Of a stretch of 38,815 nucleotides of DNA, positions 24,716-33,279 are shown one piece after another. Each line of letters begins with the position of its first letter. Position 1 is the first letter of the stretch. Position numbers and translations under genes: made by a program. The notes below the pieces were generated by a model. It was not told the DNA's origin, searched no databases, and saw nothing but the letters and a program-made list of their open reading frames with translations. The stretch is from CAZNXJ01 sp964577115 (lineage in GTDB: Bacteria > Planctomycetota > Planctomycetia > Pirellulales > Pirellulaceae): NCBI GenBank assembly GCA_964577115.1, contig CAZNXJ010000039.1, forward strand, positions 1 through 38,815. Direction: 5' to 3'.

Positions 24716-26690
24716 CGTGTCAAACCCTCCGCTGACTCCAGATCCTGAAAGCGCTCGCAGCACGCGTCCCCCGACGGCTCCCTGGATCGGACCAGGACAC
24801 ACGTTCCGTTCGGTCACCGAGCAAATCAGCGCGATTGTGCTGACCGGGCGCACTCCGCGCGGCTGGTATATCAGCTTTGCCGTTGCTGTGACGCTGCTCA
24901 GCGTGCTGCTGGTCAGTGTCTACTACTTGTTTGCGAAAGGCGTCGGCATCTGGGGCATCAACGTCCCGGTGGCGTGGGGCTTCGCGATCGTGAACTTCGT
25001 CTGGTGGATCGGCATTGGGCACGCCGGCACCCTTATCTCGGCGATCCTCCTACTGCTCCACCAACATTGGCGGACGAGCATCAACCGGTTCGCGGAGGCC
25101 ATGACGCTCTTTGCCGTGGCCTGCGCCGGCCTGTTTCCGATCCTCCACCTGGGCCGGCCGTGGCTGTTCTACTGGCTGATTCCGTATCCGGCGACGACCG
25201 GGGTCTGGCCGCAATTCCGCAGCCCGCTCGTGTGGGACTTTTTTGCCGTCAGTACCTATGCAACCGTTTCGCTGTTGTTCTGGTACATCGGGCTTATTCC
25301 TGATTTGGCAACCCTACGTGATCGAGCGCGGCACCGCCTGGCCCGCATCGGATACGGCGTGCTCGCGATGGGCTGGCGCGGGTCGGCTCGACACTGGCGG
25401 CGCTATCAGGATGCCTACCTGCTGCTGGCCGGCCTCGCCACTCCGCTGGTCGTCTCCGTGCATACCATCGTCAGCTTCGACTTCGCCGTGGGGCTCGTCC
25501 CGGGCTGGCATGCGACGATTTTTCCCCCCTACTTCGTCGCTGGCGCCATTTATTCCGGGTTCGCCATGGTGCTAACGATCGCCATCCCGTTGCGCGCGGC
25601 GTACCGGCTGCATGATTTCGTTACCGATCGCCATTTGAACAACATGGCGAAGATCATGCTCGTCAGCGGCCTGATCGTGGCCTACGGGTATCTCGTAGAA
25701 GCGTTCATGGCCCTGTATAGCGGCAGCATTTACGAGCGCGCGCTTGTACTCAACCGAGTGTTCGGGCCGTATGCCGCTTACTACTGGCTGCTGATCGCCG
25801 CCAACGTTCTCATCCCGCAGGCCTTGTGGTTCCGACGAGTGCGGGCGAACGTGATAGCGCTATGGGCCCTCTCGCTGATCATCAACGTCGGCATGTGGCT
25901 CGAGCGATTCATTATTGTCGTCGTGAGCCTCAGTCGCGACTTCCTACCATCGGCCTGGCGAATGTATTCGCCGACGATTTGGGACTGGTCAACGTATCTG
26001 GGCACCATCGGCCTCTTCGCCACGCTCCTGCTGCTCTTCATCCGTTTCCTACCGATGATCTCAATCGCGGAGATGCGCGAGCTGCTGGAAGAAACGACCG
26101 GCCATCGCGCGATCCCCGAGCGTCGGCCAGAGGACGCGGAAGAGGTCGAGTATTCCGCCGAGATTCGACGTTACGGCATCCTCGCGGAATTCCATCGCCC
26201 CGAAGAATTGGTCAATGCGGCCAAGGCTGCGCACGCGGCGGGCTATCGGCGCTTCGACGGCTATTCTCCGTATCCCGTGGAAGGCCTGGCCGACGCGATC
26301 GGTTTTCGCCGTACGCGCATGTCACTGGTTGCGCTGATTGGAGGACTCGTCGGCTGCGTGGGCGGCTATGCGCTCGCCTATTACTGTTCCGTAATTGCGT
26401 ACCCGGTGAATATCGGTGGGCGACCGCTGAATAGTTGGCAGGCCTATATCCCCGTCACCTTCGAAACGACGATTCTCGCCGCTTCCCTGGCGGCCGTGCT
26501 CGGTATGTTGGCGCTCAATGGTCTGCCGCGCCCGCACCATCCGCTTTTCAACGTGCCGCGGTTCGAAGCGGCAACACAGGACAGCTTTTTTCTGTGCATC
26601 TTTGCGAGCGATCCGAAGTTCGACGTGCAGGAAACTCGCCGATTCCTAACAAGCCTGAATGGCGTGGGAGTGCACGATGTTCCGGGCTGA
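24699..26690 (+). CDS. actC: Alternative Complex III ActC-ActD fusion (NrfD-like quinone subunit plus DUF3341)
   Basis: A 663-residue protein joining two subunits usually encoded separately. Residues about 1-455 form a polytopic NrfD/PsrC-like protein (around ten membrane spans), including WIGIGHAGTLISAILLLL and WLERFIIVVVSLSRDFLPS, the quinol-binding ActC part. After a charged linker (about 455-483), residues 484-663 match ActD (DUF3341): YGILAEFHRPEELVNAAKAA, GYRRFDGYSPYPVEGL, two membrane spans and a C-terminal HDVP. The reading frame is continuous. GTG at 24699 overlaps actB; GTG at 24717, right after the actB stop, is an alternative, and neither has a strong ribosome-binding site. It sits between actB and actE, where separate actC and actD are normally found. 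Confidence 0.92.
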   Translation: MTGYRDVSNPPLTPDPESARSTRPPTAPWIGPGHTFRSVTEQISAIVLTGRTPRGWYISFAVAVTLLSVLLVSVYYLFAKGVGIWGINVPVAWGFAIVNFVWWIGIGHAGTLISAILLLLHQHWRTSINRFAEAMTLFAVACAGLFPILHLGRPWLFYWLIPYPATTGVWPQFRSPLVWDFFAVSTYATVSLLFWYIGLIPDLATLRDRARHRLARIGYGVLAMGWRGSARHWRRYQDAYLLLAGLATPLVVSVHTIVSFDFAVGLVPGWHATIFPPYFVAGAIYSGFAMVLTIAIPLRAAYRLHDFVTDRHLNNMAKIMLVSGLIVAYGYLVEAFMALYSGSIYERALVLNRVFGPYAAYYWLLIAANVLIPQALWFRRVRANVIALWALSLIINVGMWLERFIIVVVSLSRDFLPSAWRMYSPTIWDWSTYLGTIGLFATLLLLFIRFLPMISIAEMRELLEETTGHRAIPERRPEDAEEVEYSAEIRRYGILAEFHRPEELVNAAKAAHAAGYRRFDGYSPYPVEGLADAIGFRRTRMSLVALIGGLVGCVGGYALAYYCSVIAYPVNIGGRPLNSWQAYIPVTFETTILAASLAAVLGMLALNGLPRPHHPLFNVPRFEAATQDSFFLCIFASDPKFDVQETRRFLTSLNGVGVHDVPG

Positions 26691-27300
26691 TATGCGGGCG
26701 ATCGGCCAGCGCGGAATCGGTGCGGCCCTCCTGGCGAGCGCACTGCTGATTGGCGCTGGGGGCTGCTTCGACCCGATGCGCGAACAACCGCGCTACGATC
26801 CGCTGGAGGAAAGCGATTTCTTTCCCGACCGTATGGCCTCGCGGCCGCTCGTACCCGGCACCATTGCGCGCGGCCAGTTGATCCTCGACAACCACTTGCT
26901 CACCGGCCAGGTCAACGGGCAGCCAGCGACGGAGTTTCCGAAAGCGATTGCCGAACAGGACCCGCGCGAAGTGCTGAAGCGCGGCCAGGAGCTTTACAAC
27001 ATCTTCTGTGCTCCGTGTCACGATCGCATTGGTAACGGGCACGGCATGGTTCCGCGGCGCGGGTTTCCCCATCCGCCTTCCTTTCATACCGACCGCTTGC
27101 GCCAGGCTCCGGTCGGTCATTTGTTCGACGTGCCAACGAACGGATTCGGCCGGATGCCGTCGTATCGCGACCGGACGTCGCCGGAGGATCGCTGGGCCAT
27201 CGTCGCGTATATCCGGGCGCTTCAATTCAGCCAGTCCATCCCCACCTCCGAGCTCGACGCCGGCGACCTTGAAAAGCTGGAGCGTCCTACTTCGCCATGA
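26677..27300 (+). CDS. actE: Alternative Complex III subunit ActE, monoheme cytochrome c lipoprotein
   Basis: A protein of about 207 residues. The N-terminal hydrophobic segment ends in a lipobox (LLIGAGGC, Cys near residue 29), so the mature protein is probably lipid-anchored in the periplasm. After EVLKRGQELYNIF comes the heme site C111-APC-H115, followed by DRIGNGHGMVPRRGFPHPP and GFGRMPSY, whose Met is the probable sixth heme ligand. It ends with DRWAIVAYIRALQFSQ, typical of cytochrome c. ActE is the monoheme exit subunit of Alternative Complex III. ATG at 26677 has GGGAG at ideal distance and overlaps the end of the actCD gene by 14 bases; actF begins in the stop codon (ATGA). Confidence 0.93.
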   Translation: MFRADMRAIGQRGIGAALLASALLIGAGGCFDPMREQPRYDPLEESDFFPDRMASRPLVPGTIARGQLILDNHLLTGQVNGQPATEFPKAIAEQDPREVLKRGQELYNIFCAPCHDRIGNGHGMVPRRGFPHPPSFHTDRLRQAPVGHLFDVPTNGFGRMPSYRDRTSPEDRWAIVAYIRALQFSQSIPTSELDAGDLEKLERPTSP

Positions 27301-28577
27301 GTCACACATCTTCACCGCCAACAACGAATTTTCCGACGCGCGACGTGCTGCGCCGCTGGCAATGGCGGTGGCTCCTTGTCGGCGTTGCCGCGGCGGTGGT
27401 TGCGGGACTTCAGCCGGTGATCGGCCCAGGCCCAGAGTCCGAAGCGGCTCCCGGGCTAACGCGTGCGAATCTGCATCTCCTGCTGCAAAGCTACTTGATG
27501 GCCTTTGTGTACTGGACGGGCATCAGCGTCGCATGCCTTGCACTCGCAATGCTCCATCAGCTCGTCAACGGCGTCTGGGGACTGGCAACGGCGCGGCTCT
27601 TCGAGGCCGGTGGTGGCACCTTACCGCTGATGGCCGTGTTGTTCATTCCGCTTGCGCTGGGGGCGTCGATCCTTTATCCGTGGGCAAACGATGATGAGCT
27701 GCGACAAGTATTCGGAGACCTGAAAGCCTGGTATCTCAGCGAGACCGGCTTTGTAGCCCGGTCGCTGTTCTACTTTGCCGTCTGGATTCTGTTCAGCTGG
27801 CGACTCCGCTCGTGGACCTTGAAGCGGGATGGCGGTGATAGTGAACGCCTGACGCTCGCCTTACGCCGGCTGAGTGCGGGTGGCCTCTTGGCACTCGGGC
27901 TAACGTACTCGTTCGCCGTGATCGATTGGTTGATGACGCTCGAGCCTCTGTGGTACTCGACGATCTATGGTGGCATGGTGGGCATGGGCGCCCTGTTGGC
28001 CGCGTTCGCCCTCATCCTCACGGTGCTAGCGCGCGTCGAGCAGGATGCGGACTATCGGAATGCACTGACGCCCGACAACTACAACGACCTGGGCAACCTG
28101 CTACTGGCGTTCGTCATTCTTTGGACCTACCTCGCCTACTCGCAGTACCTGATCATCTGGGCGGGCGACACGCTGGAGGAGATCGATTGGTACTTGCGTC
28201 GGCTGAATTTCGGGTGGAACACGCTTTCCCTGCTGATTGTGGGACTGCACTTCGTATTGCCATTCTTCCTGTTGCTTTCCCGTAACCTCAAACGCGATCC
28301 GCGCGCGCTGGCACGTGTCGCATGCCTGCTGTTGGTGATGGACTACATCCATATGATCTGGCTCGTGGCCCCCGCCTTCCGGCAGCAGGCCTATCGCGTG
28401 GGCAACCTGCCGATTCATCTCCCCCAGCTGCACTGGTTGGACTTCGTGATGCCGCTGGCGGTGGGAGGATTTTGGTTGTCGCTCTTCTTCTGGCAGGCGG
28501 CCCGGCGCCCGCTCGCCAGCCCGCACGATCCCGCGTGGCACAAGCTCGAAGACCACGAAGGAGAGCACCATGGATGA
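27297..28577 (+). CDS. actF: Alternative Complex III subunit ActF, polytopic quinone-side subunit
   Basis: A 426-residue membrane protein with about ten spans. Recognisable stretches are LLLQSYLMAFVYWTGISVAC, ALGASILYPWA, LKAWYLSETGFVARSLFYF, TYSFAVIDWLMTLEPLWYST and NLLLAFVILWTYLAYSQYLI. The WLMTLEPLWYSTIYG segment is characteristic of ActF, a structural relative of ActC in the NrfD family that lies in the membrane beside it. Its quinone-binding role is less certain than that of ActC. It starts with an ATGA overlap on actE, and its own stop overlaps the following gene by eight bases, so translation is probably coupled through this part of the operon. Confidence 0.93.
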   Translation: MSHTSSPPTTNFPTRDVLRRWQWRWLLVGVAAAVVAGLQPVIGPGPESEAAPGLTRANLHLLLQSYLMAFVYWTGISVACLALAMLHQLVNGVWGLATARLFEAGGGTLPLMAVLFIPLALGASILYPWANDDELRQVFGDLKAWYLSETGFVARSLFYFAVWILFSWRLRSWTLKRDGGDSERLTLALRRLSAGGLLALGLTYSFAVIDWLMTLEPLWYSTIYGGMVGMGALLAAFALILTVLARVEQDADYRNALTPDNYNDLGNLLLAFVILWTYLAYSQYLIIWAGDTLEEIDWYLRRLNFGWNTLSLLIVGLHFVLPFFLLLSRNLKRDPRALARVACLLLVMDYIHMIWLVAPAFRQQAYRVGNLPIHLPQLHWLDFVMPLAVGGFWLSLFFWQAARRPLASPHDPAWHKLEDHEGEHHG

Positions 28578-29130
28578 GATGTCCACGTCACCACCGTCGG
28601 AGGAGGCGCTGCGGCGTGGCTATCAGCCGGATTACTTCCGCGTCCGCCCCGTGCTGATCGCGGGCTGCATCTTTGCCGTGTTTGTCGCCCTCGTGGTGCT
28701 TGCGATGTGGCTGCTCGAGTGGAGCCTGACTCGGCAGTTCGGCGTCGTGCCGCTGGAGGAATGGCCGCGGCGCGAGCGTCCTCAGTCGGGGCCATCCATC
28801 GATGCCAACCAGCCTCAGGAGCTGCGTGCACTGCGCCGCGCAGAACAAGCCGTGCTATCGAGCTACGGCTGGCAGGACGAAGACAACCAGGTAGCCCGCA
28901 TTCCGATTGATCGAGCCATCGAGATGCTGACTCAGCGAGGATTGCCTGCCGAATTGCCTGGCTATCCAACTCAATCAACCGACGAGCCGGTCCCCAGTGT
29001 GCCGGGCCAGCCTAATGCGGAGCCGGCAGCGGAGGACGTGCGCGAGCAGGCGACCGCGCCGGACGAAGACTCGGCCAACGAGAACGCAGCGCCGGGCTCG
29101 GACGAACCAGGCGAGGATGTTCAGCCATGA
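28570..29130 (+). CDS. Single-span membrane protein embedded between ACIII and oxidase genes, unknown role
   Basis: A 186-residue protein. A short N-terminus containing RRGYQPDYFRVR leads to one transmembrane segment (about residues 28-50). A conserved-looking module follows (about 85-125): RRAEQAVLSSYGWQDED, then VARIPIDRAIEMLTQRGLP. The tail (about 126-186) is low complexity, rich in Pro, Glu, Asp and Ala. The SYGW...RIPIDRAIE.L..RGLP pattern recurs, as I recall, in small proteins near ACIII/oxidase genes; no biochemical role is known to me. Its position suggests an assembly or linking factor for an ACIII-oxidase supercomplex (inference). AGGAGAG gives a strong start; it overlaps actF and sco (ATGA). 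Confidence 0.85.
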   Translation: MDEMSTSPPSEEALRRGYQPDYFRVRPVLIAGCIFAVFVALVVLAMWLLEWSLTRQFGVVPLEEWPRRERPQSGPSIDANQPQELRALRRAEQAVLSSYGWQDEDNQVARIPIDRAIEMLTQRGLPAELPGYPTQSTDEPVPSVPGQPNAEPAAEDVREQATAPDEDSANENAAPGSDEPGEDVQP

Positions 29131-30035
29131 GAGAACCGTCGATGCCGACATTGGTCCGAAATCTACGAGCGTCCCGGTTCGCGGCCGGCGCCCTCGGGTG
29201 CGTGTTGTTGGCGGCGTTGTTGGCGGCATGGCCCACACGCGCAGCGGCCCAATCGCAGCTGCCGGAAATTCTTGAGGCCGTGAAATTCAGCCAGCGCCCG
29301 GGGTCCCAGGTTCCAGGCGACATTACGCTGCGCGACCACACCGGGGCGTTCGTGCAGCTCGAAAGATATTTCGGCGAGAAGCCCATCGTGCTGCATTTGG
29401 CGTATTTCCGCTGCCCGATGCTTTGCAACATGACGCGTGACGGCCTGATCACGTCGCTTAGCGCTTTGTCACTTGAGCCGGGCAAGGAATTCACGGTGCT
29501 GACCGTCAGTTTCGACCCGCGCGAAGGCCCCGAGCTAGCGGCGGACGCGCGCGAGACGGTACTCGAGCGTTATGGGCGGCGTCGCGCTGCGAAGGGGTGG
29601 CACTTTCTGACCGGTGACCAAGCATCGCTCGACCGGCTGCTCGAAGCGGTGGGCTTCCGCGCCCGCTGGGACGACCGTTCTGGCAGCTTTGCGCATCCGG
29701 CCGGCGTCATCGTCCTGACACCGGAAGGTGTGGTTTCGCGGTACTTGAGCGGAGTTGAATTCGCCGCGCGCGATCTGCGGCTCTCGTTGGTCGAAGCATC
29801 CGCCCATCGCATTGGCTCGATCACCGATCAAGTGATGTTGTTTTGCTTCATGTATGACCCGCAGCTTGGCCGCTATGGCTTTGCCGTCATGACCGCTGTA
29901 CGTGTGGGCGGCGTTTTGACGGTCAGCGCGCTCTTGATCGGCGTGGGGATCCTCCTGCACCGCGAACGCCGCGAAGCAAGGCGGAACCTCGACGCGTCCG
30001 GTAACGACTTTGACACCATCGAGGATTGTTGCTGA
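29127..30035 (+). CDS. sco: Sco1/SenC-type copper chaperone for CuA, with C-terminal membrane anchor
   Basis: A 302-residue protein with a signal-like segment (about residues 17-42) and a thioredoxin-fold Sco domain. The copper ligands are visible: C96-P-M-L-C100 in YFRCPMLCNM, and H190 in FAHPAG. FTVLTVSFDPRE is also typical. A second hydrophobic segment (about 253-275) lies near the C-terminus, followed by a basic tail and a final CC pair. Sco proteins deliver copper to or reduce the CuA site of oxidase subunit II, whose gene comes next. The start overlaps the preceding gene (ATGA) and the stop overlaps the start of ctaC (TGATG). Confidence 0.93.
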   Translation: MREPSMPTLVRNLRASRFAAGALGCVLLAALLAAWPTRAAAQSQLPEILEAVKFSQRPGSQVPGDITLRDHTGAFVQLERYFGEKPIVLHLAYFRCPMLCNMTRDGLITSLSALSLEPGKEFTVLTVSFDPREGPELAADARETVLERYGRRRAAKGWHFLTGDQASLDRLLEAVGFRARWDDRSGSFAHPAGVIVLTPEGVVSRYLSGVEFAARDLRLSLVEASAHRIGSITDQVMLFCFMYDPQLGRYGFAVMTAVRVGGVLTVSALLIGVGILLHRERREARRNLDASGNDFDTIEDCC

Positions 30036-31021
30036 TGCCGGAGCCTTTCCGACTAACGCCCGAGCAGGCTTCAACGTTCGCGCCGCAGTTCGACGCGCTG
30101 TTTTGGTTTATTACCGGCGTGACCGTGTTCTTTACGACGCTGATCTGCTTTTTCGTGCTGTTTTACACAGCGCGCTACCGGAACCGTTCGGAGGCGAACC
30201 GTGAAGGGTGGACAACGAGCAACGTGCCGCTCGAAATCGCCTGGACGATCGTCCCGGCAGGGATCGCGATCACGATGTTTGCGTGGGGTGCCGTGCTCTA
30301 CTTCAACATGCGCACGCCGCCGACGCGCACGATGGAGATCAACGTGCTGGGCAAGCAGTGGATGTGGAAGCTACAGCATCCGAGCGGCAAGAGCGAGATT
30401 AATGAACTGCACGTGCCGCTTGGCCAACCGGTCAAGCTGAAAATGATCTCCGAGGACGTCATTCACAGCTTTTATGTCCCGGCCTTTCGCGTCAAGATGG
30501 ACGTTCTCCCGGGCCGCTACACCTATACCTGGTTCACTCCCAGCAAAGTCGGTGAATATCACCTGTTCTGTGCCGAGTACTGCGGCACGGATCACTCGGG
30601 CATGCGAGGGCGCGTCGTGGTTCTCGAGCCCGCGGCGTATGCCAACTGGTTGCGCGGCGATACGGGCGAACCACCGGAAGTTGTCGGGCAGCGGCTTTTC
30701 GAACAGTTTCGCTGCCATACATGCCACACGAACCAGGAAAATGCGCGCTGCCCGCCACTCACAGGCATCTTCGGCCGGCAAGTCGTACTGCGCGACGGTC
30801 AAGTTGTCGAAGCGGACGAAAGCTATCTGCGCGAATCAATTCTGAATCCAAACGCGAAGATCGTTGCCGGTTACCAACCCGTCATGCCCACGTTCCAGGG
30901 GCAAATCGGGGAAGAGGGCATCATGCAGATCATCGCGTATCTAAAAACGCTCGGTCCCCAAGAAACAGCGGCTCCGCCGAATCCCAACACGACGCCTCCC
31001 ACCGATGAGGCGCAGCCATGA
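30035..31021 (+). CDS. ctaC: Cytochrome c oxidase subunit II with fused cytochrome c (caa3 type)
   Basis: A protein of about 328 residues. Two N-terminal spans (about 20-45 and 65-90) precede the cupredoxin domain with the CuA site: H144, C179, E181, C183, H187 and M190 in HLFCAEYCGTDHSGM. GKQWMWKLQHP is the aromatic region typical of electron entry. A C-terminal cytochrome c domain follows, with C227-H-T-C230-H231 and a late PVMPTFQG Met as the probable sixth ligand. This fusion defines caa3-type oxidases and lets ACIII feed electrons directly into subunit II. ATG at 30035 overlaps the sco stop; upstream TTG codons are less likely. The stop overlaps ctaD by ATGA. Confidence 0.95.
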   Translation: MPEPFRLTPEQASTFAPQFDALFWFITGVTVFFTTLICFFVLFYTARYRNRSEANREGWTTSNVPLEIAWTIVPAGIAITMFAWGAVLYFNMRTPPTRTMEINVLGKQWMWKLQHPSGKSEINELHVPLGQPVKLKMISEDVIHSFYVPAFRVKMDVLPGRYTYTWFTPSKVGEYHLFCAEYCGTDHSGMRGRVVVLEPAAYANWLRGDTGEPPEVVGQRLFEQFRCHTCHTNQENARCPPLTGIFGRQVVLRDGQVVEADESYLRESILNPNAKIVAGYQPVMPTFQGQIGEEGIMQIIAYLKTLGPQETAAPPNPNTTPPTDEAQP

Positions 31022-32631
31022 ACGACACCAGCGCTCCCCGCATCCATTATTTGAATGTCGATCACCGCCTCGCGTCCTGGCTCTTGACCAAGGATCATAA
31101 GCGGATCGCCATTCTGTACATGATTTCCATCACCTTCTTTTTCTTCATTGGCGGCGCTGCGGCCGTACTGTTCCGGCTCGAGCTCATGACGCCCGCCGGC
31201 GACCTGGTGCTCTCGGAAACCTACAACCGCCTATTCACGCTGCATGGCGTGGTCATGGTGTTCTTTTTCCTCATCCCATCCGTACCCGCCGTGCTCGGCA
31301 ACTTTGTCCTTCCCATGATGCTCGGCGCCCGCGACCTGGCATTCCCTCGTTTGAACTTGTTCAGCTGGTACCTGTTCATGGCGGGTGGCATCCTGGCGGT
31401 CAGTGCGCTGGTGATGGGTGGCGTCGATACCGGCTGGACGTTCTATACACCGTACAGCACGACTTATTCGAACACGCATGTAATGACGATGGCCATCGGC
31501 GTCTTCGTGGTTGGCTTCTCGTCGATTCTCACCGCGCTCAATTTCATCGTCACGACGCACACCATGCGCGCTCCCGGGCTGACGTGGTTCAAGCTGCCGC
31601 TGTTTGTCTGGTCGAACTACGCCACCAGCTACATTATCATTCTCGGCACACCGGTGCTGGCCATCACGCTCGTTTTGGTTGCGCTCGAGCGAGGTTTTGG
31701 GATTGCCATCTTCGACCCGAAGCGCGGCGGCGATCCGCTCTTGTTCCAGCATCTGTTCTGGTTCTATTCGCACCCGGCGGTGTACATCATGATTCTGCCG
31801 GGCATGGGCGTCGAAAGTGAAATCATTTCCTGCTTCTCGCGCAAGCGCATTTTCGGCTACGCCTTCATCGCGTTTTCTAGCGTCGCGATTGCTATCCTGA
31901 GCTTTCTCGTGTGGGGACACCACATGTTCACGAGCGGCCAGTCGGTAACGGCCGGGCTCGTGTTCTCGTTTCTCAGCATGTTTGTCGCCGTCCCCTCAGC
32001 AGTCAAAGTATTTAATTGGACCGCCACGCTGCACAAAGGCCGAATCCTACTGACGACTCCGATGTTTTATGGACTCGGTTTCATCGGCCTGTTCACCATC
32101 GGTGGCCTGACAGGGCTGTTCCTAGCCACAACCGCCGTCGACGTTCACGTCCACGACACCTATTTCATCGTCGCTCACTTCCATTACATCATGGTCGGCG
32201 GAATGGTCATGGCCTATTTGGGAGGCCTGCACTATTGGTGGCCGAAGATGACCGGCCGCATGTATTCCGAGTGGTGGGGGCGGCTCGCGGCGCTGGTCAT
32301 CTTCATCGGTTTCAATCTCGCGTTCTTTCCCCAGTTCGTCCTGGGGTATCTCGGCATGCCCAGGCGGTATCACTCGTATCCGGATGAATTTCAAATCCTG
32401 AACGTAATGTCCTCGGCCGGAGCGTCGATCCTGGGCGTCGGCTATCTGATTCCGCTCGTCTACCTCATTCTCTCCCTGCGGCACGGGCCGGTTGCCGGGC
32501 CGAATCCTTGGAAGTCGACGGGGCTGGAGTGGCAAACCGAATCACCGCCTCCCACGGAAAACTTTCATCAGACGCCGGTTGTAACGGAGCCGCCTTACTC
32601 GTATTCGCCCGAGCATTCGGAGATCCTATGA
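31018..32631 (+). CDS. ctaD: Cytochrome c oxidase subunit I, heme-copper oxidase (A2-like)
   Basis: A 537-residue protein with about twelve spans and all metal ligands: H76 and H389 for heme a, H387 for heme a3, and H252, H301 and H302 for CuB, with Y256 as the cross-linked tyrosine. The K-channel lysine lies in AVPSAVKVFNW, and the D-channel entry motif NFVLPMMLGARD is present. The usual D-channel glutamate (GHPEVY) is absent; the segment reads FYSHPAVYI (Y250-S251), the signature of the A2 subgroup of type A oxidases found in caa3 enzymes such as that of Rhodothermus. It couples O2 reduction to proton pumping in the cytoplasmic membrane. It starts with ATGA on ctaC and ends with ATGA into ctaE. 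Confidence 0.96.
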   Translation: MNDTSAPRIHYLNVDHRLASWLLTKDHKRIAILYMISITFFFFIGGAAAVLFRLELMTPAGDLVLSETYNRLFTLHGVVMVFFFLIPSVPAVLGNFVLPMMLGARDLAFPRLNLFSWYLFMAGGILAVSALVMGGVDTGWTFYTPYSTTYSNTHVMTMAIGVFVVGFSSILTALNFIVTTHTMRAPGLTWFKLPLFVWSNYATSYIIILGTPVLAITLVLVALERGFGIAIFDPKRGGDPLLFQHLFWFYSHPAVYIMILPGMGVESEIISCFSRKRIFGYAFIAFSSVAIAILSFLVWGHHMFTSGQSVTAGLVFSFLSMFVAVPSAVKVFNWTATLHKGRILLTTPMFYGLGFIGLFTIGGLTGLFLATTAVDVHVHDTYFIVAHFHYIMVGGMVMAYLGGLHYWWPKMTGRMYSEWWGRLAALVIFIGFNLAFFPQFVLGYLGMPRRYHSYPDEFQILNVMSSAGASILGVGYLIPLVYLILSLRHGPVAGPNPWKSTGLEWQTESPPPTENFHQTPVVTEPPYSYSPEHSEIL

Positions 32632-33275
32632 GCGCGCACGTCGCCCACCAGTTCAACGATGCCGCACAGCAGCGCGAGTCCGCGGCGCTCGGGATGTGGT
32701 CTTTCCTGGTGACCGAGGTGATGTTTTTTGGCGGCGTGTTCACGGCGTACGCGGTCTATCGCGACGCCTATTTCGAAGCCTTTGTGGCCGGCAGCCAGCA
32801 CCTCGACCGGGTGCTCGGCACGGTCAACACGGCGGTGCTGCTGACGAGCAGCCTTTGCGCGGCGCTGGCCGTCCACGCCGCACAGACGAATCAGCGCCGA
32901 GCGCTCGTCGGCTATCTCGCTGGCACCATGCTGCTCGGCGGCGTATTCCTCGGCGTCAAAGTCTACGAGTACTGGGACAAGTTCCAACACCACCTTGTCC
33001 CGGGCTACGATTTCCAATGGCCGGCGGATTCCAGCGGATTAGTCGATCCGCGCCATGTCGAGCTCTTCTATTCGTTCTACTTCGCCATGACCGGCATCCA
33101 TGCGGTGCACATGATTATCGGCATCGCGCTTTTCATGGTGATTCTGGTGCGTGCCGCGCGGGGGCGATATAGCCATGAGTACTACAATCCGGTCGAGATA
33201 ATGGGGCTTTACTGGCACTTTGTCGATATCGTGTGGGTCTTTCTGTTTCCGCTGTTGTATTTGATCGAGAGCTGA
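32628..33275 (+). CDS. ctaE: Cytochrome c oxidase subunit III
   Basis: A protein of about 215 residues. It begins MSAHVAHQFNDAAQQRESA and continues with LGMWSFLVTEVMFFGGVFTA, the subunit III signature, then five spans with GTVNTAVLLTSSLCAALAV, FLGVKVYEYWDK, MTGIHAVHMIIGIA and the C-terminal GLYWHFVDIVWVFLFPLLYL. Subunit III carries no metals and supports the stability and proton uptake of subunit I. The open frame reaches upstream to 32508, but the ATG at 32628 overlapping the ctaD stop (ATGA) is clearly the start by homology and coupling. The stop is followed after four bases by the subunit IV gene. Confidence 0.95.
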   Translation: MSAHVAHQFNDAAQQRESAALGMWSFLVTEVMFFGGVFTAYAVYRDAYFEAFVAGSQHLDRVLGTVNTAVLLTSSLCAALAVHAAQTNQRRALVGYLAGTMLLGGVFLGVKVYEYWDKFQHHLVPGYDFQWPADSSGLVDPRHVELFYSFYFAMTGIHAVHMIIGIALFMVILVRAARGRYSHEYYNPVEIMGLYWHFVDIVWVFLFPLLYLIES

Positions 33276-33279
33276 TCGC

